From NCBI GenBank assembly GCA_028752905.1, contig JAQNBH010000004.1:9428559-9492558 (forward strand): a stretch of 64,000 bases of DNA. The letters are read 5' to 3'. Shown one piece after another: positions 1 to 49,500 of this stretch (its first letter is position 1; the number at the start of each line of letters is the position of its first letter). The position numbers were made by a program, and so were the translations under genes. The DNA comes from Cladorhizidae sp. MBARI D1340-BT2. Lineage: Eukaryota > Porifera > Demospongiae > Poecilosclerida > Cladorhizidae. A model generated the notes under the pieces. That model had not been told where the DNA came from. It searched no databases and saw nothing but the letters and a program-made list of their open reading frames with translations.

Positions 1-1406
1 TGGTTTGAGCTTGACCAATCAGAAGTCTGAGATTATCTGTAACGACCCAGTAATGAGAGGGACCATCATCACAACTCTGCCTGGAGCTAGAGTTGTCGAG
101 CCATCATGTGCTGCCTTACTGGGCTCCCCTCTGGGGAATGCTGACTGCATTTCAGCTTCCCTGAAAGATAAGATGAAAGCCAAACAAGGGTGCGTGGAGA
201 TTGCAGCCATGGTGGTATTCTCCTGTTGCAGAACTCCTTGTCATCCCCAAACTCCTCTGCATGCTCAGAACCCGTTCCCCTTCCACTCATCTCATTGCAT
301 GCGATGTTATGCTCGAGTTCCCCCAAACTCCCCTGTTACCTCAGAACTTCCCCCTTCTCTCGACTAACCTCATTGCCTGCGATGTTCCGCTTGAGTCCAA
401 GTGAGTACTCTGGAGCAGTAGTTTGGTGATGAAGATCCAGCGTGGTTACAAGCAACCTTGCCAGTTAGATATGGTGTTCTTGGATTCCGGAGTGCAGTGC
501 AGCTTGTTCCTTGTGCCTGCCTGCTTCAGCTGCTGCCTCCTGTAGTCTCATCAGACACATTCCACCAGCTAGCTTGCAGTCTCTACCAACGCCACACTTG
601 GATACAGTGTCTCAGTGTGGTCTCAGGGCCACCCTCTCCCACTGGCACTGCAGCCTTCAGTCGGAAGATCTGGGACACTTTTGTAGTGACAACCACAGCA
701 AAATCCCTCCTGGAGAGTTCCCTGGATGACATGGTGAGAGCCCGTCTATTGGCAGTGTCCACCAAGGAGGCTGGGGCTTGGCTCTAAGCTCTCCCTATTT
801 CCAGGTTAGGTCTACGAGTTGCTGCAGGGCTTAGACTAGGTTCCTCCTTGTGTCGGCACGTGTGGGCGAGGTGGACCTCCTGGCCACCCATGGGCCCAGT
901 TGTAAGGAGTGAAGCTCGCCATTATCATCATGGGGCTATCTATGACATCATACACAGAGCTCTGACCACAGCACGCATCCCTTCAAGGCTAGAACCATTA
1001 GGTCTGAACCGCACAGATGGCAGGTGACCGGATGGGGCACCGATGATCCCCTGGAAGAATGGCAAGCCACTAGTATGGGAAGCAATTTGCCCAGACACCT
1101 TTGCACTCCTACCGATGCTAAGCCACCAATAGTGCTGGAGCAGTGGCTGGCTTAGCTGCGGAGAGGAAGTCAGCCAAGTTCACCAGCTTAGGGCCTGGCT
1201 ATTCCTTCACAGCTGTGGCTATTGAGACTTTGGGGGCCATTGGGAGGAGGTCACTGGCCTTTTTGAAGGAGCTGAGCCACAGGGTGAGGCAATGTATCGG
1301 AGAGGTGAAGGTGAGAGTGGACCTTCTTCAGCATCTCTCTGTAGCTGAACAGAGAGGGAATACAGCATTTGTGGTGAGGTCAGTCAAGACTGGACCTGTT
1401 CGATAA
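1..1406 (+). mobile_element. Decayed 3' portion of a non-LTR retrotransposon ORF (reverse transcriptase C-terminal region)
   Basis: Translation shifts between plus-strand frames, but the pieces form one protein in order. They include KSEIICNDP and ALLGSPLG (bases 26-145), LVIPKLLCMLRT (about 230-270), LPVRYGVLGFRSAVQL (455-505), SLLESSLDDMVRARLLAVS (700-765) and, at 1143-1406, AVAIETLGAIGRRSLAFL followed by an arginine-rich end and a stop. This is the order seen in the region downstream of the reverse-transcriptase active site in a class of metazoan non-LTR ORFs; that family match is from memory. The catalytic part would lie left of the window. Several frameshifts and stops mean it is dead. 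It is followed by an AT-rich stretch with short A runs, as expected of a 3' tail. It lies upstream of RETSAT in the same orientation. No target-site duplication was identified. Confidence 0.72.
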
Positions 1407-1845
1407 CTAGATAGCTAGAAATATTAATAATAAAAAAATAAATAATAACAAACATTAGGCTTAATAATGGCACTGAAATAGGCATTTGGCATTTAGTTGA
1501 TAAATAACTAATTTGTAGTTTCTGTACACCAATTAGCTAGTTTGTGTTCCTAGAATACTAATTAGCAGACACCAATTAAAGTGTGTCCATTAGGAACACA
1601 ATGGTCAAAATTGGATTCCCAAAATACTGTTTCTATTTGGAACCCTGGGGGGGGGGGGGGGGAGGGTTTGCTTGAAAACCTTTTAATTAAGAAAAATTTA
1701 CTGCTCTTGTACATAGCACAATGATTGATAAATAGCAAGCCATGATCAGCTCAGTCGCTAGAGTATTGCCATGGCAATGAGGAATGGCAATCAAGAGGTT
1801 TTTTTTAACCTTTTCTGATGACGACTTGTTTTTCATGTCTTGTTC
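1407..1845. other. AT-rich spacer with a 16-bp poly-G run
   Basis: No gene is recognisable here. The left part is AT-rich with AATAAT runs. A run of 16 G lies at 1647-1662. Confidence 0.6.
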
Positions 1846-2114
1846 TAATATACCAATATCCTGACATACAAATATCCTAATGTTCCAATATCCTGACATA
1901 CCAATATCCTGTTCCAATATCCTGAATTACCAATATTCTAACACACCAGTATCCCAACATAACATACCCAGCATACCAGTATCCTATCATATCATACCCA
2001 GTATCCTGTATCCTAATATACCAATATCCTAACATATAGCACAGTATCCTAACATACCACTATCCTAACATACCAGTATCCTACATACAGTATCCTAACA
2101 TACCAGCATCCCTA
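1846..2114. repeat. Degenerate minisatellite, about 16-18 bp unit
   Basis: Variants of a unit containing ACATACCAGTATCCTA repeat irregularly. Many units have small indels or substitutions, so this array looks older than its neighbours. Confidence 0.75.
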
Positions 2115-2211
2115 ATTACTGGGCATATGTGCCCATCTCTATTCAAATTACATGCGCCTGAAAAGTGCAGCTGGTCAGAATCGCTGCTGGTTAATACTCC
2201 ACTAATAGAGC

Positions 2212-2748
2212 ATGTGCTTATAGCTTTAAGAATGGACCAGTGTGAGCTTATATGAGCCTATAGCTTAAGAATGGACCAGTGTGAGCTTATATGAGCCTAT
2301 AGCTTAAGAATGGACCAGTGTGAGCTTATATGAGAGCATGTGCCTATAACTTAAGAATGGACCAGTGTGAGCTTATATGAGAGCATGTGCCTATAGCTTA
2401 AGAATGGGCCAGTGTGAGCTTATAAGAGAGCATGTGCCTATAGCTTAAGAATGGACCAGTGTGAGCTTATATGAGCCTATAGCTTAAGAATGGACCAGTG
2501 TGAGCTTATATGAGAGCATGTGCCTATAGCTTAAGAATGGGCCAGTGTGAGCTTATAAGAGAGCATGTGCCTATAGCTTAAGAATGGGCCAGTGTGAGCT
2601 TATAAGAGAGCATGTGCCTATAGCTTAAGAATGGACCAGTGTGAGCTTATAAGAGCCCTATAGCTTAAGAATGGACCAGTGTGAGCTTATAAGAGCCCTA
2701 TAGCTTAAGAATGGACCAGTGTGAGCTTATAAGAGCCCTATAGCTTAA
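2212..2748. repeat. Minisatellite, 39- to 47-bp unit (left half)
   Basis: The unit contains TTAAGAATGGACCAGTGTGA and comes in a short form and a longer form with an added GAGCATGTGC block. The array is cut at the TTAA of a unit by the element at 2749-3700 and resumes at 3701. Confidence 0.85.
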
Positions 2749-3700
2749 CCCTTTCACTGGCAGATTTACGGATGACATTTTACAAAAATTGACACAATTT
2801 CACATAATATTTTTTATAGAGGACCTTATGAAGACAAGTACCCAACAACTATATATCAGGTGATAGCTGATGCATGAAGGGACGTTATGTTAAATTTTTG
2901 TTGCTTAGCAACAAACCACAGAAATGTGAATATTGTTATAAGAGACAGGAAGTAAAATAAAAGGGTTTATATCGGGTTTATATCATCTCAATTTCATATT
3001 ACACATGAAACCAGCAATGTTAGCTGGTCAACTTTTGGTCAACAACAACAACTGTTTGTAAAATAACCTCTCCTCCAACCTTGTCTTCTCCTCTGCTGCT
3101 TCCTCCTCCTCCTCCTGCAGCTCCATGAGTGAAACTACCTTCCCAGGAGAAATAGTTCTTACTATTATGCTAGTTACTAGGCTTTACTATACAACTCTTA
3201 TCTATTCTTACCTTGGGGGAAGTCTTCATGACCATCGCTATCGTCTGAAGCTTCGCTTGGCAGAGTAGGGCGATCTATACTTTGAAAACTTGCTTTGTGG
3301 TCGGTGCCAACAGCTTATGTTATAGCTACCATAGCATCACTGTCAACTACGCCACTTCCCAGGTAAGCACAAGCACTTTCTTCCTCTCCTTCACTAACGT
3401 CAATCTCGGACAGGCCGAAGTCATCCTCAAATAGGAAGTCTAACGCTTTATCTCTACTCTAAAGCAAGTCGCCATTTCTTCTTCGAGACCGGGAATTAAC
3501 CGGAAGTGATGTTTGCTGGCATGTTTACTTCCCTTTCCTCATTCCGTATTTTCCTGATATTCAGGGGTATATTAGAGGCATGCTTTGGGCATATTCGTAC
3601 AATTTTTGAAGTTAATACCGCGAACGGTTATTTTTTTATGAATTGTTTCGTCGCGGTTAATCCGTTTTCGCGACTTAAGTCGCTTATGCCAGTGAGAGGG
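2749..3700 (-). mobile_element. Non-autonomous piggyBac-like element, 952 bp, in a TTAA site
   Basis: The element starts CCCTTTCACTGGCA and ends TGCCAGTGAGAGGG, a 14-bp terminal inverted repeat with one mismatch. TTAA lies on both sides (2745-2748 and 3701-3704). Removing the element plus one TTAA restores an intact unit of the surrounding minisatellite. TTAA target choice and CCC termini are hallmarks of the piggyBac superfamily. On the minus strand, about 3320-3455, an acidic stretch (FEDDFGLSEIDVSEGEEE) resembles the acidic N-terminus of piggyBac-type transposases. It is broken by stops, so this is probably a deletion derivative of a full element. Confidence 0.8.
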
Positions 3701-3975
3701 TTAAGAATGGACCAGTGTGAGCTTATATGAGAGCATGTGCCTATAACTTAATGATGGACCAGTGTGAGCTTATAAGGCATGTGCTTATAGCAGAGTTGCC
3801 CAGTGTGAGCTTATAAGAGAGCATATACTTATAGCTTATAAACCAGAGTAGACCAGTGTGAGCTTATAAGAGCACATGCTTATAGCTTGGACCAGCGTGA
3901 GCTTATAAGAGAGCATGTGCTTATAGCAGAGTTGACCAGTGTGAGCTTATAAGAGAGCACGTGCTTATAGCTCAC
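3701..3975. repeat. Minisatellite, right half of the split array
   Basis: This continues the array at 2212-2748. Units contain GACCAGTGTGAGCTTATAAG and are more diverged toward the right, where they run up to the RETSAT splice acceptor. Confidence 0.8.
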
Positions 3976-4019
3976 AAACCAGAAAGATTGTAAGTTTTAT
4001 CTGCAATTCTATCCTCTAG

Positions 4020-22843
<18,824 letters not shown>

Positions 22844-22943
22844 GAACTATTCTTGACAGAATAAGTGTGTTTGGTTATAGCTTTTGTCAGTAGGGTAGAC
22901 CGCCATAACCTTGAACGTTGATCGTTTGTCTTTCGGTAATAAT

Positions 22944-22949
22944 AATAAA
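22944..22949 (+). promoter_or_regulatory. Likely RETSAT polyadenylation signal
   Basis: AATAAA lies 100 bp after the RETSAT stop, the only good hexamer before the next gene starts at 23084. Confidence 0.65.
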
Positions 22950-22969
22950 ATTAAAAAACAGAAAAAATA

Positions 22970-23083
22970 TATTTGGGATTGGTGGGTGTGGTCACATTTT
23001 CCGGGAGGCTGGTACGGAATCGTCAATAACCAGCTGGAAATGTATATAGAGGAGGGAAACTCCAGCTGGTCGTCTGATCCGAG
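22970..23083 (+). promoter_or_regulatory. Candidate GTF3C4 promoter
   Basis: This short interval between the RETSAT poly(A) signal and the next ATG has an inverted CCAAT box (ATTGG, 22978-22982) and a TATA-like TGTATATAGA at 23041-23050, about 34 bp before the ATG. If that box is used, the 5' leader is very short. Prediction from sequence only. Confidence 0.4.
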
Positions 23084-43235
<20,152 letters not shown>

Positions 43236-43518
43236 GTAACGATGTCTCTCTCTCGCGCGCACTCTCGAGCAAGATGCAAATGGCATATTTATCAAAATTA
43301 TTTCCTTCATCTTCGCTATGCGTAACTTTTCTCCATTGAAGGGCCTCCAGACAGTCTTATAAATGCCATGCCCTGGAACAACACTTCCCAGCTTCTAGTT
43401 ATTTAAGACTGCTGTGGTTTGAGAGGCCATTGCTAGCAGTACGGACCTCTCTAGCCTCACTAAACATGTGATGGTAAGTTTTGCACACACTGCTCACATG
43501 CTCATGAGTGTGACTATT
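43236..43518. other. GTF3C4 intron, unique part before the giant array
   Basis: Contains a strong donor-like GTAAGT at 43474, which could close a 50-bp exon at 43424-43473 (see findings). Confidence 0.4.
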
Positions 43519-46500
43519 TGTTAGGCACGTGCTCTTAGTTAGGCATGTGCTCTTAGTTAGGCACGTGCTCTTAGTTAGGTGCGTGTTCTTAGTTAGGTGC
43601 ATGCTCTTAGTTAGGTGCATGCTCTTAGTTAGGTGCATGCTCTTAGTTAGGTGCATGCTCTTAGTTAGGCACGTGCTCTTAGTTAGGTGCATGCTCTTAG
43701 TTAGGTGCGTGTTCTTAGTTAGGTGCATGCTCTTAGTTAGGTGCATGCTCTTAGTTAGGTGCATGCTCTTAGTTAGGTGCATGCTCTTAGTTAGGTGCAT
43801 GCTCTTAGTTAGGTGCATGCTCTTAGTTAGGTGCATGCTCTTAGTTAGGTGCATGCTCTTAGTTAGGTGCATGCTCTTAGTTAGGTGCGTGCTCTTAGTT
43901 AGGCACGTGCTCTTAGTTATGTGCATGCTCTTAGTTAGGTGCATGCTCTTAGTTAGGTGCATGCTCTTAGTTAGGTGCATGCTCTTAGTTAGGCACATGC
44001 TCTTAGTTAGGTGCATGCTCTTAGTTAGGTGCATGCTCTTAGTTAGGTGCATGCTCTTAGTTAGGTGCATGCTCTTAGTTAGGTGCATGCTCTTAGTTAG
44101 GTGCATGCTCTTAGTTAGGTGCATGCTCTTAGTTAGGCACATGCTCTTAGTTAGGTGCATGCTCTTAGTTAGGCACGTGCTCTTAGTTAGGCACATGCTC
44201 TTAGTTAGGTGCATGCTCTTAGTTAGGTGCATGCTCTTAGTTAGGTGCATGCTCTTAGTTAGGTGCATGCTCTTAGTTAGGTGCATGCTCTTAGTTAGGT
44301 GCATGCTCTTAGTTAGGTGCATGCTCTTAGTTAGGTGCATGCTCTTAGTTAGGTGCATGCTCTTAGTTAGGTGCATGCTCTTAGTTAGGCGCATGCTCTT
44401 AGTTAGGTGCATGCTCTTAGTTAGGTGCATGCTCTTAGTTAGGTGCATGCTCTTAGTTAGGCACATGCTCTTAGTTAGGTGCATGCTCTTAGTTAGGTGC
44501 ATGCTCTTAGTTAGGTGCATGCTCTTAGTTAGGTGCATGCTCTTAGTTAGGTGCATGCTCTTAGTTAGGTGCATGCTCTTAGTTAGGTGCATGCTCTTAG
44601 TTAGGTGCATGCTCTTAGTTAGGTGCATGCTCTTAGTTAGGTGCATGCTCTTAGTTAGGTGCATGCTCTTAGTTAGGCACGTGCTCTTAGTTAGGTGCAT
44701 GCTCTTAGTTAGGCACATGCTCTTAGTTAGGCACATGCTCTTAGTTAGGTGCATGCTCTTAGTTAGGTGCATGCTCTTAGTTAGGTGCATGCTCTTAGTT
44801 AGGCACGTGCTCTTAGTTAGGTGCATGCTCTTAGTTAGGTGCATGCTCTTAGTTAGGCACGTGCTCTTAGTTAGGTGCATGCTCTTAGTTAGGCGCATGC
44901 TCTTAGTTAGGTGCATGCTCTTAGTTAGGTGCATGCTCTTAGTTAGGCACGTGCTCTTAGTTAGGTGCATGCTCTTAGTTAGGTGCATGCTCTTAGTTAG
45001 GCGCATGCTCTTAGTTAGGTGCATGCTCTTAGTTAGGTGCATGCTCTTAGTTAGGTGCATGCTCTTAGTTAGGTGCATGCTCTTAGTTAGGTGCATGCTC
45101 TTAGTTAGGCACATGCTCTTAGTTAGGTGCATGCTCTTAGTTAGGCACGTGCTCTTAGTTAGGTGCATGCTCTTAGTTAGGTGCATGCTCTTAGTTAGGT
45201 GCATGCTCTTAGTTAGGTGCATGCTCTTAGTTAGGCACATGCTCTTAGTTAGGTACGTGCTCTTAGTTAGGCACGTGCTCTTAGTTAGGTGCATGCTCTT
45301 AGTTAGGCGCATGCTCTTAGTTAGGTGCATGCTCTTAGTTAGGTGCATGCTCTTAGTTAGGCACGTGCTCTTAGTTAGGTGCATGCTCTTAGTTAGGTGC
45401 ATGCTCTTAGTTAGGCGCATGCTCTTAGTTAGGCACGTGCTCTTAGTTAGGTGCATGCTCTTAGTTAGGTGCATGCTCTTAGTTAGGCGCATGCTCTTAG
45501 TTAGGCACGTGCTCTTAGTTAGGTGCATGCTCTTAGTTAGGTGCATGCTCTTAGTTAGGCACGTGCTCTTAGTTAGGTGCATGCTCTTAGTTAGGTGCAT
45601 GCTCTTAGTTAGGTGCATGCTCTTAGTTAGGCACATGCTCTTAGTTAGGTGCATGCTCTTAGTTAGGTGCATGCTCTTAGTTAGGTGCATGCTCTTAGTT
45701 AGGCACATGCTCTTAGTTAGGTGCATGCTCTTAGTTAGGCACATGCTCTTAGTTAGGTGCATGCTCTTAGTTAGGTGCATGCTCTTAGTTAGGCACATGC
45801 TCTTAGTTAGGTGCATGCTCTTAGTTAGGTGCATGCTCTTAGTTAGGTGCATGCTCTTAGTTAGGCACATGCTCTTAGTTAGGTGCATGCTCTTAGTTAG
45901 GTGCATGCTCTTAGTTAGGCACGTGGTCTTAGTTAGGCACATGCTCTTAGTTAGGTGCATGCTCTTAGTTAGGCACGTGCTCTTAGTTAGGTGCATGCTC
46001 TTAGTTAGGTGCGTGCTCTTAGTTAGGTGCGTGCTCTTAGTTAGACACGTGCTCTTAGTTAGGTGCGTGCTCTTAGTTAGGTGCATGCTCTTAGTTAGGC
46101 GCGTGCTCTTAGTTAGGTGCATGCTCTTAGTTAGGCACGTGCTCTTAGTTAGGCACATGCTCTTAGTTAGGTGCATGTTCTTAGTTAGACACGTGCTCTT
46201 AGTTAGGTGCGTGCTCTTAGTTAGGTGCATGCTCTTAGTTAGGCGCGTGCTCTTAGTTAGGTGCATGCTCTTAGTTAGGCACGTGCTCTTAGTTAGGTGC
46301 ATGCTCTTAGTTAGGTGCATGCTCTTAGTTAGGTGCATGCTCTTAGTTAGGTGCATGCTCTTAGTTAGGTGCATGCTCTTAGTTAGGTGCATGCTCTTAG
46401 TTAGGTGCATGCTCTTAGTTAGGTGCATGCTCTTAGTTAGGTGCATGCTCTTAGTTAGGTGCATGCTCTTAGTTAGGCACATGCTCTTAGTTAGGTGCAT

Positions 46501-49500
46501 GCTCTTAGTTAGGTACATGCTCTTAGTTAGGTGCATGCTCTTAGTTAGGTGCATGCTCTTAGTTAGGTGCATGCTCTTAGTTAGGCACGTGCTCTTAGTT
46601 AGGTGCGTGCTCTTAGTTAGGCACATGCTCTTAGTTAGGTGCATGCTCTTAGTTAGGTGCATGCTCTTAGTTAGGTGCATGCTCTTAGTTAGGCACGTGC
46701 TCTTAGTTAGGTGCATGCTCTTAGTTAGGCACATGCTCTTAGTTAGGCACATGCTCTTAGTTAGGTGCATGCTCTTAGTTAGGTGCATGCTCTTAGTTAG
46801 GTGCATGCTCTTAGTTAGGTGCATGCTCTTAGTTAGGTGCGTGCTCTTAGTTAGGTGCGTGCTCTTAGTTAGGCACATGCTCTTAGTTAGGTGCATGCTC
46901 TTAGTTAGGTGCATGCTCTTAGTTAGGTGCATGCTCTTAGTTAGGCACGTGCTCTTAGTTAGGTGCATGCTCTTAGTTAGGCACATGCTCTTAGTTAGGC
47001 ACATGCTCTTAGTTAGGTGCGTGCTCTTAGTTAGGTGCATGCTCTTAGTTAGGTGCATGCTCTTAGTTAGGTGCATGCTCTTAGTTAGGTGCATGCTCTT
47101 AGTTAGGCACGTGCTCTTAGTTAGGCACATGCTCTTAGTTAGGTGCATGCTCTTAGTTAGGTGCATGCTCTTAGTTAGGTGCATGCTCTTAGTTAGGTGC
47201 ATGCTCTTAGTTAGGTGCATGCTCTTAGTTAGGTGCATGCTCTTAGTTAGGCACATGCTCTTAGTTAGGCACATGCTCTTAGTTAGGTGCATGCTCTTAG
47301 TTAGGTGCATGCTCTTAGTTAGGGGCATGCTCTTAGTTAGGTGCATGCTCTTAGTTAGGCACATGCTCTTAGTTAGGTGCATGCTCTTAGTTAGGTGCAT
47401 GCTCTTAGTTAGGTGCATGCTCTTAGTTAGGTGCATGCTCTTAGTTAGGTGCATGCTCTTAGTTAGGTGCATGCTCTTAGTTAGGTGCATGCTCTTAGTT
47501 AGGTGCATGCTCTTAGTTAGGTGCATGCTCTTAGTTAGGTGCATGCTCTTAGTTAGGTGCATGCTCTTAGTTAGGTGCATGCTCTTAGTTAGGTGCATGC
47601 TCTTAGTTAGGTGCATGCTCTTAGTTAGGCACGTGCTCTTAGTTAGGTACATGCTCTTAGTTAGGTGCATGCTCTTAGTTAGGTGCATGCTCTTAGTTAG
47701 GTGCATGCTCTTAGTTAGGTGCATGCTCTTAGTTAGGTGCATGCTCTTAGTTAGGCACATGCTCTTAGTTAGGCACGTGCTCTTAGTTAGGTGCATGCTC
47801 TTAGTTAGGTGCATGCTCTTAGTTAGGTGCATGCTCTTAGTTAGGCACATGCTCTTAGTTAGGTACATGCTCTTATTTAGGCACATGCTCTTAGTTAGGT
47901 GCATGCTCTTAGTTAGGTGCATGCTCTTAGTTAGGTGCATGCTCTTAGTTAGGCACGTGCTCTTAGTTAGGTGCATGCTCTTAGTTAGGTGCATGCTCTT
48001 AGTTAGGTGCATGCTCTTAGTTAGGTGCATGCTCTTAGTTAGGTGCATGCTCTTAGTTAGGTGCATGCTCTTAGTTAGGTGCATGCTCTTAGTTAGGTGC
48101 ATGCTCTTAGTTAGGCACATGCTCTTAGTTAGGTACATGCTCTTAGTTAGGCACATGCTCTTAGTTAGGTGCATGCTCTTAGTTAGGTGCATGCTCTTAG
48201 TTAGGTGCATGCTCTTAGTTAGGTGCATGCTCTTAGTTAGGCACATGCTCTTAGTTAGGTGCATGCTCTTAGTTAGGTGCATGCTCTTAGTTAGGTGCAT
48301 GCTCTTAGTTAGGTGCATGCTCTTAGTTAGGTGCATGCTCTTAGTTAGGTGCATGCTCTTAGTTAGGTGCGTGCTCTTAGTTAGGTGCATGCTCTTAGTT
48401 AGGTGCATGCTCTTAGTTAGGTGCATGCTCTTAGTTAGGCACATGCTCTTAGTTAGGTGCATGCTCTTAGTTAGGTGCATGCTCTTAGTTAGGTGCATGC
48501 TCTTAGTTAGGTGCATGCTCTTAGTTAGGTGCATGCTCTTAGTTAGGTGCATGCTCTTAGTTAGGCACATGCTCTTAGTTAGGTGCATGCTCTTAGTTAG
48601 GTGCATGCTCTTAGTTAGGTGCATGCTCTTAGTTAGGCACGTGCTCTTAGTTAGGTACGTGCTCTTAGTTAGGTGCGTGCTCTTAGTTAGGTGCATGCTC
48701 TTAGTTAGGCACATGCTCTTAGTTAGGTGCATGCTCTTAGTTAGGCACATGCTCTTAGTTAGGTGCATGCTCTTAGTTAGGTGCATGCTCTTAGTTAGGT
48801 GCATGCTCTTAGTTAGGTGCATGCTCTTAGTTAGGTACATGCTCTTAGTTAGGTGCATGCTCTTAGTTAGGTGCATGCTCTTAGTTAGGTGCATGCTCTT
48901 AGTTAGGTGCATGCTCTTAGTTAGGTGCATGCTCTTAGTTAGGTGCATGCTCTTAGTTAGGCACGTGCTCTTAGTTAGGTGCATGCTCTTAGTTAGGTGC
49001 ATGCTCTTAGTTAGGTGCATGCTCTTAGTTAGGTGCATGCTCTTAGTTAGGTGCATGCTCTTAGTTAGGTGCATGCTCTTAGTTAGGTGCATGCTCTTAG
49101 TTAGGTGCATGCTCTTAGTTAGGTGCATGCTCTTAGTTAGGTGCATGCTCTTAGTTAGGTGCATGCTCTTAGTTAGGTGCATGCTCTTAGTTAGGCACGT
49201 GCTCTTAGTTAGGCACGTGCTCTTAGTTAGGCACATGCTCTTAGTTAGGTGCATGCTCTTAGTTAGGCACATGCTCTTAGTTAGGCACATGCTCTTAGTT
49301 AGGCACATGCTCTTAGTTAGGTGCATGCTCTTAGTTAGGTGCATGCTCTTAGTTAGGCACGTGCTCTTAGTTAGGTGCATGCTCTTAGTTAGGTGCATGC
49401 TCTTAGTTAGGCACATGCTCTTAGTTAGGTGCATGCTCTTAGTTAGGTGCATGCTCTTAGTTAGGCACGTGCTCTTAGTTAGGTGCATGCTCTTAGTTAG

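Noticed and set aside
458..787. First exon of RETSAT in the 5' region
   Set aside because: The frame matches a retroelement segment, not a signal or membrane segment, and no phase-compatible donor joins it to 4020.
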